Assembly (NCBI GenBank): GCA_964524145.1
Contig: CAZGCA010000028.1
Span: 1-61,943, forward strand
DNA length: 61,943 nt
DNA from: CAZGCA01 sp964524145
GTDB lineage: Bacteria > Hydrogenedentota > CAZGCA01
Reading direction: 5' to 3'
Position numbers and translations under genes: made by a program. Shown here piece by piece: positions 25,140 to 33,472 of the stretch (position 1 is its first letter; the number at the start of each line of letters is the position of its first letter). Under the pieces are notes generated by a model. The model searched no databases and had not been told where the DNA came from. It saw only the letters and a list, made by a program, of their open reading frames with translations.

Positions 25140-26123
25140 TCACAGCTCGACCGGCTCGCCCGAGTCGACGGATTCGAGCGCAGCCAAGGCTATCTTCATC
25201 GCTTCCAGCGCGTCCTGTGCCGAGACTCTCGGTTCGCGATCATCTTTCAACCACGCAACAAGATCTTCCCATTCGAGCCGGAACGGCGTCTTCAGTGTTG
25301 GGAGTTCCGGCACGGCAACGCCGCCGCCCGGCGCGTCGGTATCGTGAAGCTCGGTCCGGATCGGCGCCGCATCGTCGCTGCTGCCGTAGAGCAACCCTTT
25401 GCTGCCCGCGACCTCGTACTCGGTGCGGAAGTTGCCCGGATACGCCCAGGAGCCCGTCACATGGGCTATCACGCCGTTCTGGAACTTTATGCAGACAAGC
25501 GCGTAGTCCAGCTCCTTGATCCCGTGATGCTCGATGTTTTGTGCGAACACCCGTTTGGCGTCGCCAAAACACCAGCGAAGCCAGTCTATATCGTGGATCA
25601 GCATGTCGAGGATAAGCGTGCCGCTCTTCTCGCGCTCGTTGTACCAGGATTTGCCGCCGAACGGCGCCGGACCGCCTCGCAGCAGCCGGACAACCCCGAC
25701 TCGGCCAACCGCTCCCGCATCGATCTGTTCTTTCAGCTTGACGTACTCGTGAAAGTACCGAACCACCTGGCCGATGAAGAGACGCCCGCCCGCTTTGTCG
25801 ACCGCGTCGAGTATCTCCCGGCCCTGTTCGAGCGTGAGCGCCAGCGGTTTCTCGGCGAAGATGTTCTTGCCGGCCTTCGCAGCGGCAAGGATCAGGTCAC
25901 GGTGGCCCGGCGTCGGTACGCATACCGCAACGATGTCTATCGCGTCATCGTCGAGCACGTCCTCGACTTTCGCCGTTGCCTTCGCTCCTACCCTCGACGC
26001 AAGCGCCTCGGCTTTCTCCAACTCGAGGTCCGCAACCGTCGATACCGTCAGGTCAGGTATCTCGACGCAACAATCCGCGTGCATGTTGCCCATAGTTCCC
26101 GCACCTATGATTCCTACATTCAA
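25140..26123 (-). CDS. Gfo/Idh/MocA family oxidoreductase (inositol 2-dehydrogenase-like)
   Basis: A 327-residue protein with the canonical VGIIGAGTMGNMHA Rossmann start, the NIFAEKPLA signature and LDMLIHDIDWLRW active-site segment. It resembles IolG-type enzymes that oxidise inositol or glucose at a ring hydroxyl. It is the second gene of the unit counted from the strong promoter at 27496-27525, although an S23 cassette is inserted between it and the first gene. Substrate is open. Confidence 0.92.
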   Translation of the reverse strand: MNVGIIGAGTMGNMHADCCVEIPDLTVSTVADLELEKAEALASRVGAKATAKVEDVLDDDAIDIVAVCVPTPGHRDLILAAAKAGKNIFAEKPLALTLEQGREILDAVDKAGGRLFIGQVVRYFHEYVKLKEQIDAGAVGRVGVVRLLRGGPAPFGGKSWYNEREKSGTLILDMLIHDIDWLRWCFGDAKRVFAQNIEHHGIKELDYALVCIKFQNGVIAHVTGSWAYPGNFRTEYEVAGSKGLLYGSSDDAAPIRTELHDTDAPGGGVAVPELPTLKTPFRLEWEDLVAWLKDDREPRVSAQDALEAMKIALAALESVDSGEPVEL

Positions 26124-26193
26124 CTTGCCAACCCTCCTTTTGTTCTTATAGACAACATCTTAGGCAACTGCTCCTTGTTCAGTCCCTAGTAGC

Positions 26194-26597
26194 TAGTTGC
26201 TAGTTGCTAGTATCAAGTGAACGGATCAGACCGTTTATCAAGCGGCCAACCTCGTCCACGAGTTCGCAGAGCCTCTGGATCCCGTCTTTGCTCACTATCT
26301 CCAAATTCCTGGCAATCAGGACCTGGGTTTCGACTTCAAACAACGGCCCGCGTGCGTGGCCAAGAAACTGTTTGAATTCGCCAACCGATACCCGTCCTTG
26401 TCCTTCGGCAATGTTGCTCGGAACGGAGACAGCCGCCCGGCGCACCTGGGATATGAGTCCAAACCTCTCGTGCTTCGGAAAGCGCTCCGTAACTCGATAC
26501 ACCTCTGTCACCAGATCCATCGCTCTCTGCCACACTACCAGTTCCTTATAGTGTCTCGCCAAGACCAGGTTGTCTCCTAACCAGCAACTAGCAACTA
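26194..26597 (-). mobile_element. S23 four-helix-bundle cassette with inverted heptamer-repeat ends
   Basis: A perfect 15-bp inverted repeat, TAGTTGCTAGTTGCT at 26194-26208 and its complement at 26583-26597, brackets one S23-type gene. The repeat is itself made of the heptamer TAGTTGC. The gene's stop codon lies within the left repeat. The cassette interrupts two sugar-catabolic genes that are otherwise arranged as one operon. Confidence 0.55.
26200..26562 (-). CDS. Four-helix bundle protein (S23 / IVS-encoded family)
   Basis: A 120-residue protein with the S23 pattern: YKELVVWQRAMDLVTEVYR, then FPKHERFGLISQVRRAAVSVPSNIAEG, GEFKQFLGHARG and a final helix. The family was first met in intervening sequences of 23S rRNA genes and forms a pentameric helical bundle of unknown role. 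Here it is not in rRNA but between two sugar genes. I took TTG 26562, 10 bp after GGAGA; a longer ATG frame from 26616 would run through the inverted repeat and is unlikely. Confidence 0.85.
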   Translation of the reverse strand: MARHYKELVVWQRAMDLVTEVYRVTERFPKHERFGLISQVRRAAVSVPSNIAEGQGRVSVGEFKQFLGHARGPLFEVETQVLIARNLEIVSKDGIQRLCELVDEVGRLINGLIRSLDTSN

Positions 26598-26612
26598 TGA
26601 GCGACCCATGTT

Positions 26613-27449
26613 TCACATGGTCGCGATCGATTCCAGGCTAGTCAACGTGTGGCGCAGCATCGCCTCCTTGTCGTGTGTGTAGGCTGACAGCTCGGCTATC
26701 AGCGGGCCGTCGTACCCGATATCGCGGAACGCTTTCATTACTTCCGGCCAGTTGACGTCGCCTTCGAGCAAACCGACGAACGAGCCCATCCCCATCGTGT
26801 GCCACTTGAAATCTTTCACGTGAACCCGTTTGATGCGGTCCCCGAGGATGGGTATCCAGTGTTCGGGCATGCCGAACGCAAGCACGTTCCCGACGTCGAA
26901 ATACGCGGCCACGTACTCGCTCCCTACCTTGTCGATGAAATCGCGCATCTCGAGCGGGCTCATCAACATGCCGTTCCAGACGTTCTCGACGCCGATCGTG
27001 ACCTTGTGCTTCTCTGCGTCGGCCGCAAGCTCTTTCATAGCCTCGAGCGCTCGGTCGTACGCGAGGTCGTAAGGGACTACTTCCGCGCTCGAGTCCCACG
27101 GTATATGGACCGCGCCGGGCACGACCAGCACCGCGTCAACGCCAAGCCAGGACGCTATATCGAGCTGGTTCCTGCAGACCGCGCGGGCTTTTTCCCGCAC
27201 CTCGCCGTCGTTGCTCGTCAACGAATACTTCCAGTACAGGCCGGACGCGAAACTCGTGATGGCTATACCCGTCTCGTCAGCGAACTGCACAATAGACTCG
27301 ATCTCGTCCCTCGACGATTCGAGCGACGTCTCGCCCGTCTCGTTCTGGGCAAGCTCTATCGCCTCGTACCCGATATCTTTCGCTGTCCGGATAGCGTCCC
27401 TGACGCTCGTACCCGCTGCAAACCCCCAGATGCTGATACCCTTTTTCAT
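26613..27449 (-). CDS. Sugar phosphate isomerase/epimerase (TIM barrel)
   Basis: A 278-residue AP-endonuclease-2-like barrel. Ligand regions are VTIGVENVWNG, VAAYFDVGNVL, IKRVHVKDFKW and DGPLIAELSAY. The ATG at 27449 has GGAG 8 bp upstream and is the first gene after a near-perfect promoter. It therefore heads the long minus-strand array with two Gfo oxidoreductases, another isomerase, Sir2 and DUF2889. Xylulose/hydroxypyruvate or inosose isomerases are family relatives; the substrate is unknown. Confidence 0.91.
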   Translation of the reverse strand: MKKGISIWGFAAGTSVRDAIRTAKDIGYEAIELAQNETGETSLESSRDEIESIVQFADETGIAITSFASGLYWKYSLTSNDGEVREKARAVCRNQLDIASWLGVDAVLVVPGAVHIPWDSSAEVVPYDLAYDRALEAMKELAADAEKHKVTIGVENVWNGMLMSPLEMRDFIDKVGSEYVAAYFDVGNVLAFGMPEHWIPILGDRIKRVHVKDFKWHTMGMGSFVGLLEGDVNWPEVMKAFRDIGYDGPLIAELSAYTHDKEAMLRHTLTSLESIATM

Positions 27450-27450
27450 A

Positions 27451-27613
27451 TGCTCGTCTCCACGCCGCATATTCTCAATCACTAACCGTTAAGGCATTAT
27501 ATTTCCGGCGCTGAAACGATGTCAAGCGATGATGAGTCTGGAGTCTTCAGTCTGTAGTCTGGAGTCTGTAGTCCGCAGCCCCGTTCGTGGTCCCACCTTC
27601 AGGCGGTGGCATC
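27451..27613 (-). repeat. Promoter-bearing direct repeat, copy 1
   Basis: About 160 bp that recurs, diverged, at 29102-29247 in the same orientation. It runs from the 5' leader of the isomerase gene through a sigma70 promoter, a tract of iterated heptamers (GTCTGGA / GTCTGTA, 27536-27573) and ends with the hairpin CCACCTTCAGGCGGTGG. Copy 1 begins one base upstream of the ATG of the gene it drives. Confidence 0.75.
27496..27525 (-). promoter_or_regulatory. Near-perfect sigma70 promoter of the sugar isomerase array
   Basis: Minus strand TTGACA (27520-27525), 18-bp spacer, TATAAT (27496-27501). The leader is about 40 nt to ATG 27449. Heptamer repeats lie just upstream of the -35 box and could bind a regulator. 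Confidence 0.75.
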
Positions 27614-27685
27614 AAACGGACGTGCCTCTCCTTCTCATTCTGGCAATGCAAGAGCCATTGCAGGGGATGACGATGGTGATCCGCG

Positions 27686-28966
27686 TCAGAGCACTGTAAC
27701 TGCAACCGGATAGCCCTTGACTCCATCTAATTGCCTGCGGAGCTTAGCTCGATGCGCAATCGAGACTCTGATCATCTTCACCGACAACTGTGATCCTCCG
27801 CCTGCCTGGAGACGAACTCGACGTGCCGACAGCCTGCCTCGCCTGACTTGGGAAGTATTTGTCAAAGGTCTATCCCAGTCTTGAAGGACGTCGCTCACTC
27901 TCAGTAGGCCGACAAGAGGACTGTCGCTGGACAGTGCAACAAGGGCATCCCGCTCAGGGCTCGTGAGTAGTGCTGACGTATGATCTATATTGTGATAGGC
28001 AATCGCCGCTGCTGCCGCCGCGAGGGAATTCTTCAGAAAGGCGGGATCCCAGCTTACACCTTTTGGCCACGGCGTACCCGGAATGCTGTAGTAATGACAT
28101 AACATATCGGCCAGCTTGTATATCAGCAGTGCTCCGAGAATCCCATGATCCTCTGCATCTGCATAGCATGTCCGGAGTTTCGCTCGGTAGGAAAGTAAGG
28201 CAAAGGGTCTTTTCGGAAGGGATTTCTCTATCAGATCAACAGCAGTAGTACCAGAGAAGCTCAGGTTGTTCAGTTCAGCAAAGTAGTTGGCAGGATTAAG
28301 GTGGACGACTGGCGGACACCCACCCGCCCTTGGAAGTGTGTCCATCACAGCATTTGCAGATTCCAGGAAACGGTCCAGTTGAGACACATGGCTTGACCCA
28401 GCGAAGAGCCGAAACGGATATGCAAGATCATGCAGAAGGGACGCGAGTCTCCATCTAAAGGAGAACTCCGTTTCCTTTGTGCCACCTGAAAGGCAAGAAG
28501 AAGACTTGGGCGGCGCAGATGCTACACTTGTCGATCCCAGGATGTCATTGTGTATCGCCTTCCGAAGTGGGGGAAACGATCCATACATATAAAGCCCAAG
28601 GCAATATACAAGACACGAATGGACAACGTGGTCTCGATGCCAGGGGGCGGTACCCAGAGGAGTGCTCTCGATGCGAGCGAGTTCCTTGAGCAAGGGACTG
28701 TAGGCGTGCAGTTTTGTATGAATACTCATCAATTTGTCGAACAAAGGAAAAGCGCGTGATGGTGTGGCACATCGAAGAAAGAGGCAGGTTTTCTTAAAAA
28801 GCTCCTTTAGGTGTTCTTCCTCGAGGTCATAGGTTTTTGCGATTGGGGCATGATTCTTCGAGCGTGAATCCAGAAGTGCGGTGGCAAGTTGCCTATTGAC
28901 GCCGGTTGGCCTCGCTGAGAAGAAACAACGGACGCGTTGGGCTACCGAACAAACAAACATGCTCAT
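27686..28966 (-). CDS. HD-domain metal-dependent phosphohydrolase-like protein
   Basis: A 426-residue protein with HD-superfamily spacing: HRDHVVHS (His110, 113, 116), SLLHDLAY (His179-Asp180), AEDHG (His274), IAYHNID (His325) and LLRVSDVLQDW (Asp359). The LRxSDxLQDWxRP block is seen in a group of large, uncharacterised HD hydrolases. HD enzymes cleave phosphate esters of nucleotides, (p)ppGpp or cyclic nucleotides, and several act in phage defence. GGGAGG is 5 bp before the ATG. It is driven by a copy of the promoter segment used by the neighbouring sugar array. The next genes upstream are a kinase and an FRG protein. Confidence 0.75.
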   Translation of the reverse strand: MSMFVCSVAQRVRCFFSARPTGVNRQLATALLDSRSKNHAPIAKTYDLEEEHLKELFKKTCLFLRCATPSRAFPLFDKLMSIHTKLHAYSPLLKELARIESTPLGTAPWHRDHVVHSCLVYCLGLYMYGSFPPLRKAIHNDILGSTSVASAPPKSSSCLSGGTKETEFSFRWRLASLLHDLAYPFRLFAGSSHVSQLDRFLESANAVMDTLPRAGGCPPVVHLNPANYFAELNNLSFSGTTAVDLIEKSLPKRPFALLSYRAKLRTCYADAEDHGILGALLIYKLADMLCHYYSIPGTPWPKGVSWDPAFLKNSLAAAAAAIAYHNIDHTSALLTSPERDALVALSSDSPLVGLLRVSDVLQDWDRPLTNTSQVRRGRLSARRVRLQAGGGSQLSVKMIRVSIAHRAKLRRQLDGVKGYPVAVTVL

Positions 28967-29101
28967 GTACGCCTCCCTTCCGTAGTTTGGGTGTCGATTG
29001 TTGAATAGCCATCTGTGAAAAGCTTCCAGCTAGCCGCAGCCTAATCGCTCCTCATGAGGCCCCGTGGGATAATGCAAAAGTTCCCGTCATCTGGCCACCT
29101 T

Positions 29102-29247
29102 TGCTCGTTTCCACGCTGCGTGCTCTCGCTTATTAACCGCTCAGGCATTATATTTCCGCTGCTAAAACGATGTGAAGCGAGGATGGGTCTGGCTGGAGTC
29201 TGTAGACCGAAGTCCCGTTTGTAGTTCCGCCTTCATGCGGCAGGATC
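29102..29247 (-). repeat. Promoter-bearing direct repeat, copy 2
   Basis: Homologous to 27451-27613 over its length, including the promoter (29147-29176), a reduced heptamer tract and the CCGCCTTCATGCGG hairpin. It lies about 136 bp upstream of the HD gene. The intergenic interval 28967-29378 otherwise holds no gene; at 29268-29297 there is a short degenerate hairpin (gttcccacgaacacgggaat). Confidence 0.75.
29147..29176 (-). promoter_or_regulatory. Promoter upstream of the HD-domain gene
   Basis: Minus strand TTCACA (29171-29176), 18-bp spacer, TATAAT (29147-29152). It is the counterpart of the promoter at 27496-27525, with one -35 mismatch (G to C). Confidence 0.65.
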
Positions 29248-29378
29248 AGCAATCCTTCCCCAGGCCGTCGTTCCCACGAACACGGGAATCCCGACAAAAC
29301 GATGCCGTGCGGTCTCCGTTCCTTCCAAACGACCCTCAAACGAGTTTGAGGGTGCTACCCCTGGTGTCCACAAGATGG

Positions 29379-30386
29379 CTACAGATCGTTTTCGCCGATT
29401 TCAAACATGCGCTCCAGATAGAACTCGATGAATGCCCCCGCGTTCGCCGAAGTTGGCCGACTTTTCGGCCTATTCAAGAACATATCAAGGACTAGGTTGA
29501 AGATATCTTCTTCGACTGGCGGACAACGCAAACCGAGTGCAAACAGTTTTCCTGTTATGCTATCACGATTTCTCCGCACGCTCATGATCTCAAAAACGTG
29601 ATGCGGGCTGGGCAGGATCCTGCCGGTAAACAGCTCGAACAAAGTAATGCCAAGCGGAAACATGTCAGACCGAACCGTCACATCCTTCGGTCTGATGGCC
29701 TGTTCGGGTGACATGTACTTGAAAGTACCCAAGCCCCGCTGATGGGAGGCCGTAAGAGTCCCGGAGGCAGCCGCAGCCAGAAAATCCCCCCACTTGGTGA
29801 CGCCGAAATCGCCCAGCTTTACGACTGCTGGCTGAGAACCCACTGCTGTTGAAGACAGGAATATGTTTGCGGGCTTAACATCCCGGTGCGTTATCTTGCG
29901 CTCATGGAGGTAGCAAAGGGCACGACAGACTCTCGCCGCAACAGAGAGAGTCTGCTCCGTTATATTGCTGTTGCGGGACCCGGAACGCTCAACCCTCTTG
30001 ATCAGAGACTCTAGGCTACCCCCGCGCACGTACTCCATGACGATCAGTGGATTCTTGATTTTGCGGCTCTCGAAACAGTTTCCGTCCTCATTGTCTTCGT
30101 AGGCTATTATCCGAACGAGATTCTCGTGGCTCAGTCCAGCCCCCCTGAGCCCTTCACGTCGGAATCGCCTAGCCACATCATCAAACGCACTGACCTCAAT
30201 GTATTTCGGGTCGGGAGCCAGAAACTTCACCGCAACAACTCGACCTGTCTTCCGATCGGTTGCTTTTCTAACCAAGCCGACAGCACCGTCGCCGAGCGAA
30301 CCAAGCAGTACGTAGTCTCGGCCACCAGCCCGAATTCTCTGGCCCTTGCGGGGACGACACCTGCTCCGTTCCAGATCATGCTTCAT
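29379..30386 (-). CDS. Hanks-type Ser/Thr protein kinase, soluble
   Basis: A 335-residue kinase with all core motifs: Gly loop LGDGAVG (31-37), Lys54 (VAVKFL), Glu78, HRDVKPANIF with Asp169 and Asn174, DFGVTK with Asp193, and the APE-like SPEQA. It stops soon after the kinase domain with no membrane segment or sensor domain, so it is a bare cytoplasmic kinase. ATG 30386 is 6 bp after GGAGG. The FRG gene ends 112 bp upstream and the HD gene follows, an association that points to stress or phage response; ordinary signalling is the alternative. Confidence 0.9.
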   Translation of the reverse strand: MKHDLERSRCRPRKGQRIRAGGRDYVLLGSLGDGAVGLVRKATDRKTGRVVAVKFLAPDPKYIEVSAFDDVARRFRREGLRGAGLSHENLVRIIAYEDNEDGNCFESRKIKNPLIVMEYVRGGSLESLIKRVERSGSRNSNITEQTLSVAARVCRALCYLHERKITHRDVKPANIFLSSTAVGSQPAVVKLGDFGVTKWGDFLAAAASGTLTASHQRGLGTFKYMSPEQAIRPKDVTVRSDMFPLGITLFELFTGRILPSPHHVFEIMSVRRNRDSITGKLFALGLRCPPVEEDIFNLVLDMFLNRPKSRPTSANAGAFIEFYLERMFEIGENDL

Positions 30387-30498
30387 CCTAATCCTCCCTG
30401 CGACAGCAAAATGGCTTCTTGGCATTGAGAGCAATGGGGCAAGTCAGACATGATGACACTCCCTGAAGTTTGTATCATGCTCACTCCTTGGTCACAGG

Positions 30499-31281
30499 CT
30501 AGGGTGCAAATGTGTCGCGAAGTTCTCTTGCCAAGCCATCGAGATCAGGGAACAAGGTCGAATAGCTTATGCCCAAGAGTTCGAGATCCTTTCTTATCGC
30601 GTCACGGGGTGCGTCACGGGGCAACCATGGTATGACCAGCTTGACCAGGTACCCATCAGAGCTAAGGGCGTGGTCGCGGAACTGGTCAACAAAACTCCTT
30701 GTATCCTTTCCGTGAATGGTGAACCTTCCGCATTGGGCAGTGATCCTGATATGTACCTCTGTTGGCGCCACAGCGATCGGGTACTCAGGCGGTTCCTCTG
30801 GCGCGTCAACGCGAAAGGCAAGTGCATAACTTTTCTTCACCGGACCTTTGTTCGAGGCTGGCGGCCCCTTTATCGCAGAGAGCTTGTTCAACTCGATGGG
30901 ATTCAATAGCCAGACCACTGCATCCAACTCTTCCCGCTCATGAACGGCAAAGAACAGTCCCGCCCCCGCACTCTCAGTCCAATCAAGCAAGCGCGTTGGA
31001 AGGCCAACATGCTGCATCAGAGACAGCTGCCGAGCGTGGGAATCCTCAGGAATGCCTCTTTCGGTATACATACGTGCGCGCCGTTTGAAGAAAGATGTAA
31101 GATCCCTCTCGTTCTCTGCTCCACCTTTCCGGAAGAGGCGTGGAAGCGGTGGTTTGCTGCCGTCGGACTGGCCTCGAAAATACGGTTTCACTCCCTTATC
31201 CAGTTTCCAGTCAGAAGTCAGTTCCTTGATTGTATCGAGATAGTCCGAAAAAGAGCTAATGGAGATCTCTTGAATTGCCAT
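30499..31281 (-). CDS. FRG-domain protein
   Basis: A 260-residue protein with the FRG signature: PYFRGQSDGSKPPLPRLFR (residues 33-51), FFKRRARMY, then SLMQHVGLPTRLLDWTES. FRG proteins are common in mobile and defence-linked loci; their biochemical role is not established, though the fold is thought to relate to ADP-ribosyl or nucleic-acid-linked enzymes. The C-terminal 120 residues are not recognisable further. It is the first gene of the kinase/HD block; no clear promoter was found upstream. Confidence 0.85.
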   Translation of the reverse strand: MAIQEISISSFSDYLDTIKELTSDWKLDKGVKPYFRGQSDGSKPPLPRLFRKGGAENERDLTSFFKRRARMYTERGIPEDSHARQLSLMQHVGLPTRLLDWTESAGAGLFFAVHEREELDAVVWLLNPIELNKLSAIKGPPASNKGPVKKSYALAFRVDAPEEPPEYPIAVAPTEVHIRITAQCGRFTIHGKDTRSFVDQFRDHALSSDGYLVKLVIPWLPRDAPRDAIRKDLELLGISYSTLFPDLDGLARELRDTFAP

Positions 31282-31727
31282 CTGACTTACCCCCCGCTCT
31301 CACCAAGCCACTCCCTATCGTCGCTTAGAAACCAATCACTCAACGGAACTTGGGGAATTTACCCGGTACTCACGGACGCCTACGCGTCTGTCCGAGCGTT
31401 TGTGCAACGGGATATTCTGCACCGCCTCCATGGGTGGCGCGACCCCAGCTCTCAAGATGCCAGATCTGCTCATCCAATACGCTCAAATCATATCGAAGCC
31501 ACGTGCGAATGTCAACCTTTTTATCTTTTTATCTCCCGTTGGCGCACATCCTTTGTTTCTTCACCAAATCCCGGTTGAGCGTTGAGGTGCGAGAAAGACG
31601 TCTGTTCCTGCATGCAAGACCATAGAGAACGGAATTGAGACCCTCTTTTCGTGAAAGGGCAACATGGTGGTTCGCGTGTGGCTATACAGGACAATAGACG
31701 CGTATGACATGAGGTTGGGCATGTAGT
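31282..31727. other. Gene-free accessory spacer
   Basis: No frame here has protein-like composition. It is comparatively AT-rich around 31520-31545 (tttttatctttttatc) compared with neighbours, which may mark transferred DNA next to the FRG/kinase/HD block. Confidence 0.4.
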
Positions 31728-31835
31728 CTGTCATCCTGAGCGAATGCGAAGGATCTCCTCGTGAGCAACCGGGCGAGGCAAAAGCGCAGATCCCTCGTTG
31801 GGCCGGGATTCTTCACTGCGTTCAGAATGACACAC
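31728..31835. repeat. Long imperfect inverted repeat (GTCATCCTGAGCG type)
   Basis: Left arm GTCATCCTGAGCGAATGCGA (from 31730) pairs with a right arm near 31808-31833 whose complement begins GTCATTCTGAACGCAGTGAA. About 19 of 25 arm positions pair. Elements with these arms are widespread as dispersed non-coding repeats in bacterial genomes. It marks the right border of the accessory block. Confidence 0.6.
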
Positions 31836-31972
31836 GAAGGGCATGTTGGTGCGGAATGCATGAACGGAGGTGCGCCCTTTTCGGGGAACTCGGCAAGGTC
31901 CGCGCCTCTTCCCCGGCATTCCAGGATTCCCGCTTGTGCGATAGAAGGAAGGCGGTTGCACGTTCCTGCCGG

Positions 31973-33169
31973 CTACGCTGCCAAGACGTCGGCGATGGCC
32001 TGGCAGAGGCGGTCGATGTTCTTCTCGGTGATTCCCGCCACGTTGATACGGCCGGATCCGACGATGTAGATGGCGTATTGGTCTCGCAGACGGTTCACCT
32101 GGTCGGGTGTAAGCCCGGTGAATGAGAACATCCCACGCTGGTTTGCCATAAAGCTAAAATCCTGCTTCACCCCTTTGGCCGCGAGCGTTTTGACGAAGAG
32201 AGCGCGCATGGTGTTGAGCCTGCCGCGCATGGCCGCGACTTCTTCCAGCCACAGAGCGTGCAGTTCCGGGTCCGAAAGAACCTTGGTCACGACTTTGCCG
32301 CCGTGAGCGGGAGGGTTCGAGTAGTTTGCGCGAATGCACGTGCTGATATGGCTGAACGCTTTTGCGGCCGCTTCCGCGGTCGCGTCGACAACTGTAAGCG
32401 AGCCGACACGCTCGTTGTAGAGGCTCATGTTCTTCGAGAACGAGTTGGTTACCAGCAGTTTGCAGCCGGGAACGGCAAAGGTGCGGAGGCCCGCTGCGTC
32501 CTCGTCCAGCCCGTCGCCGAAACCCTGGTAGGCGAAGTCGAACAAAGGCAGGAACCCTTTCTCGCCGGCCAGAACGGCCAACTGCTGCCATTGCCCGGGC
32601 GTAGGATCGGCCCCGGTAGGGTTGTGGCAGCAGGCATGAAACAACACAATATCCCTTGCCGGTACCTCGGCAAGCGCGTTCATCATGTTGTCGAACCCGA
32701 TAGTCTTGCGCTGGGAGTCGTAGTACGGATAGGAGCATATTTCAAGACCGGCTGCGCGGAACACGTTCCTGTGGTTGGCCCAGGTCGGATCGCTCAGCCA
32801 GATCTTCGATCCCGGCAGCACCTTCTTGATGAAGTCTCCGGCCACGCGCAACGCTCCGGTACCGCCCGGTGTTTGCGCGGTAGCGGCCCGATTCGAACTG
32901 ATGATTTCATGGTCTTCGCCGAACAGAAGTTTCTGCACACAACAACCCAACTCCGGGGACCCTGTGATGCTCAGGTACTCCTTTGAAGCTTGTTCTTCGA
33001 GCAGAGCCGCCTCCGCACGCCGGACGGACTCGAGTACCGGTGTGGTGCCGTCTGCATCCTTGTACACGCCGACGCTGAGGTTGATCTTGTCCGGGTTGGG
33101 GTCAAGCTTGAACGCTTCCTTCAAGCCCAATATCGCATCGGGCGGCGCCATTTCAAGGTCTTCAAACAT
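31973..33169 (-). CDS. Aromatic amino acid/aspartate aminotransferase (AspC/TyrB type)
   Basis: A 398-residue PLP enzyme of aminotransferase subgroup I-alpha. HACCHNPTGADPTPGQW, LFDFAYQGFGDG, the Schiff-base Lys in VTNSFSKNMSLYNERVG and the C-terminal SGRINVAG carry the expected PLP and dicarboxylate contacts. It exchanges amino groups between aspartate or aromatic amino acids and 2-oxoglutarate. ATG 33169 is 6 bp after AGGAG, preferred over an in-frame start 13 codons earlier. It has its own promoter and no operon partner. Confidence 0.95.
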   Translation of the reverse strand: MFEDLEMAPPDAILGLKEAFKLDPNPDKINLSVGVYKDADGTTPVLESVRRAEAALLEEQASKEYLSITGSPELGCCVQKLLFGEDHEIISSNRAATAQTPGGTGALRVAGDFIKKVLPGSKIWLSDPTWANHRNVFRAAGLEICSYPYYDSQRKTIGFDNMMNALAEVPARDIVLFHACCHNPTGADPTPGQWQQLAVLAGEKGFLPLFDFAYQGFGDGLDEDAAGLRTFAVPGCKLLVTNSFSKNMSLYNERVGSLTVVDATAEAAAKAFSHISTCIRANYSNPPAHGGKVVTKVLSDPELHALWLEEVAAMRGRLNTMRALFVKTLAAKGVKQDFSFMANQRGMFSFTGLTPDQVNRLRDQYAIYIVGSGRINVAGITEKNIDRLCQAIADVLAA

Positions 33170-33261
33170 GTTCTTCTCCTTCAGCGCGTACTTGAGGGTG
33201 CCACTCAATGGTCACGCTTAGCCACGGCAGTTGCTAATCCATACCAGTGATCCTGCGCAGC

Positions 33262-33291
33262 ACTATACCTTCAATGTGTTTGTCCGATCAA
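33262..33291 (-). promoter_or_regulatory. Probable promoter of the aminotransferase gene
   Basis: Minus strand TTGATC (33286-33291), 18-bp spacer, TATAGT (33262-33267). The leader to ATG 33169 is about 85 nt. Confidence 0.55.
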
Positions 33292-33320
33292 ATCCTGTTA
33301 GCGCGGGGCCGCATCTCTTG

Positions 33321-33372
33321 CGTGGCTTGGGCATCCTTCCCAAGGCTTCTTGGGCGAGACGCCCAAGCTACG
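33321..33372. repeat. Double-hairpin repeat, family A copy 1
   Basis: Two adjacent hairpins, GCTTGGGCATCC..CCCAAGGC and TCTTGGGCGAGACGCCCAAG. The whole unit recurs in opposite orientation at 57931-57981 with about three differences. It occupies the otherwise gene-free interval 33170-33472 between the aminotransferase and amphi-Trp genes. Confidence 0.7.
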
Positions 33373-33472
33373 AATGTACGCCGTCCCCGTCACAACGATC
33401 GTATTCCGTCTCCGTTACCGATGTGATGGTTGTGATCGATGTTACCACTGTCAGGGTTGCCGGCTGAGTGCC

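Noticed and set aside
31350..31625. Plus-strand frame of about 90 codons in the gap after the FRG gene
   Set aside because: No ribosome site or domain pattern, and a second overlapping frame is equally open; treated as non-coding.
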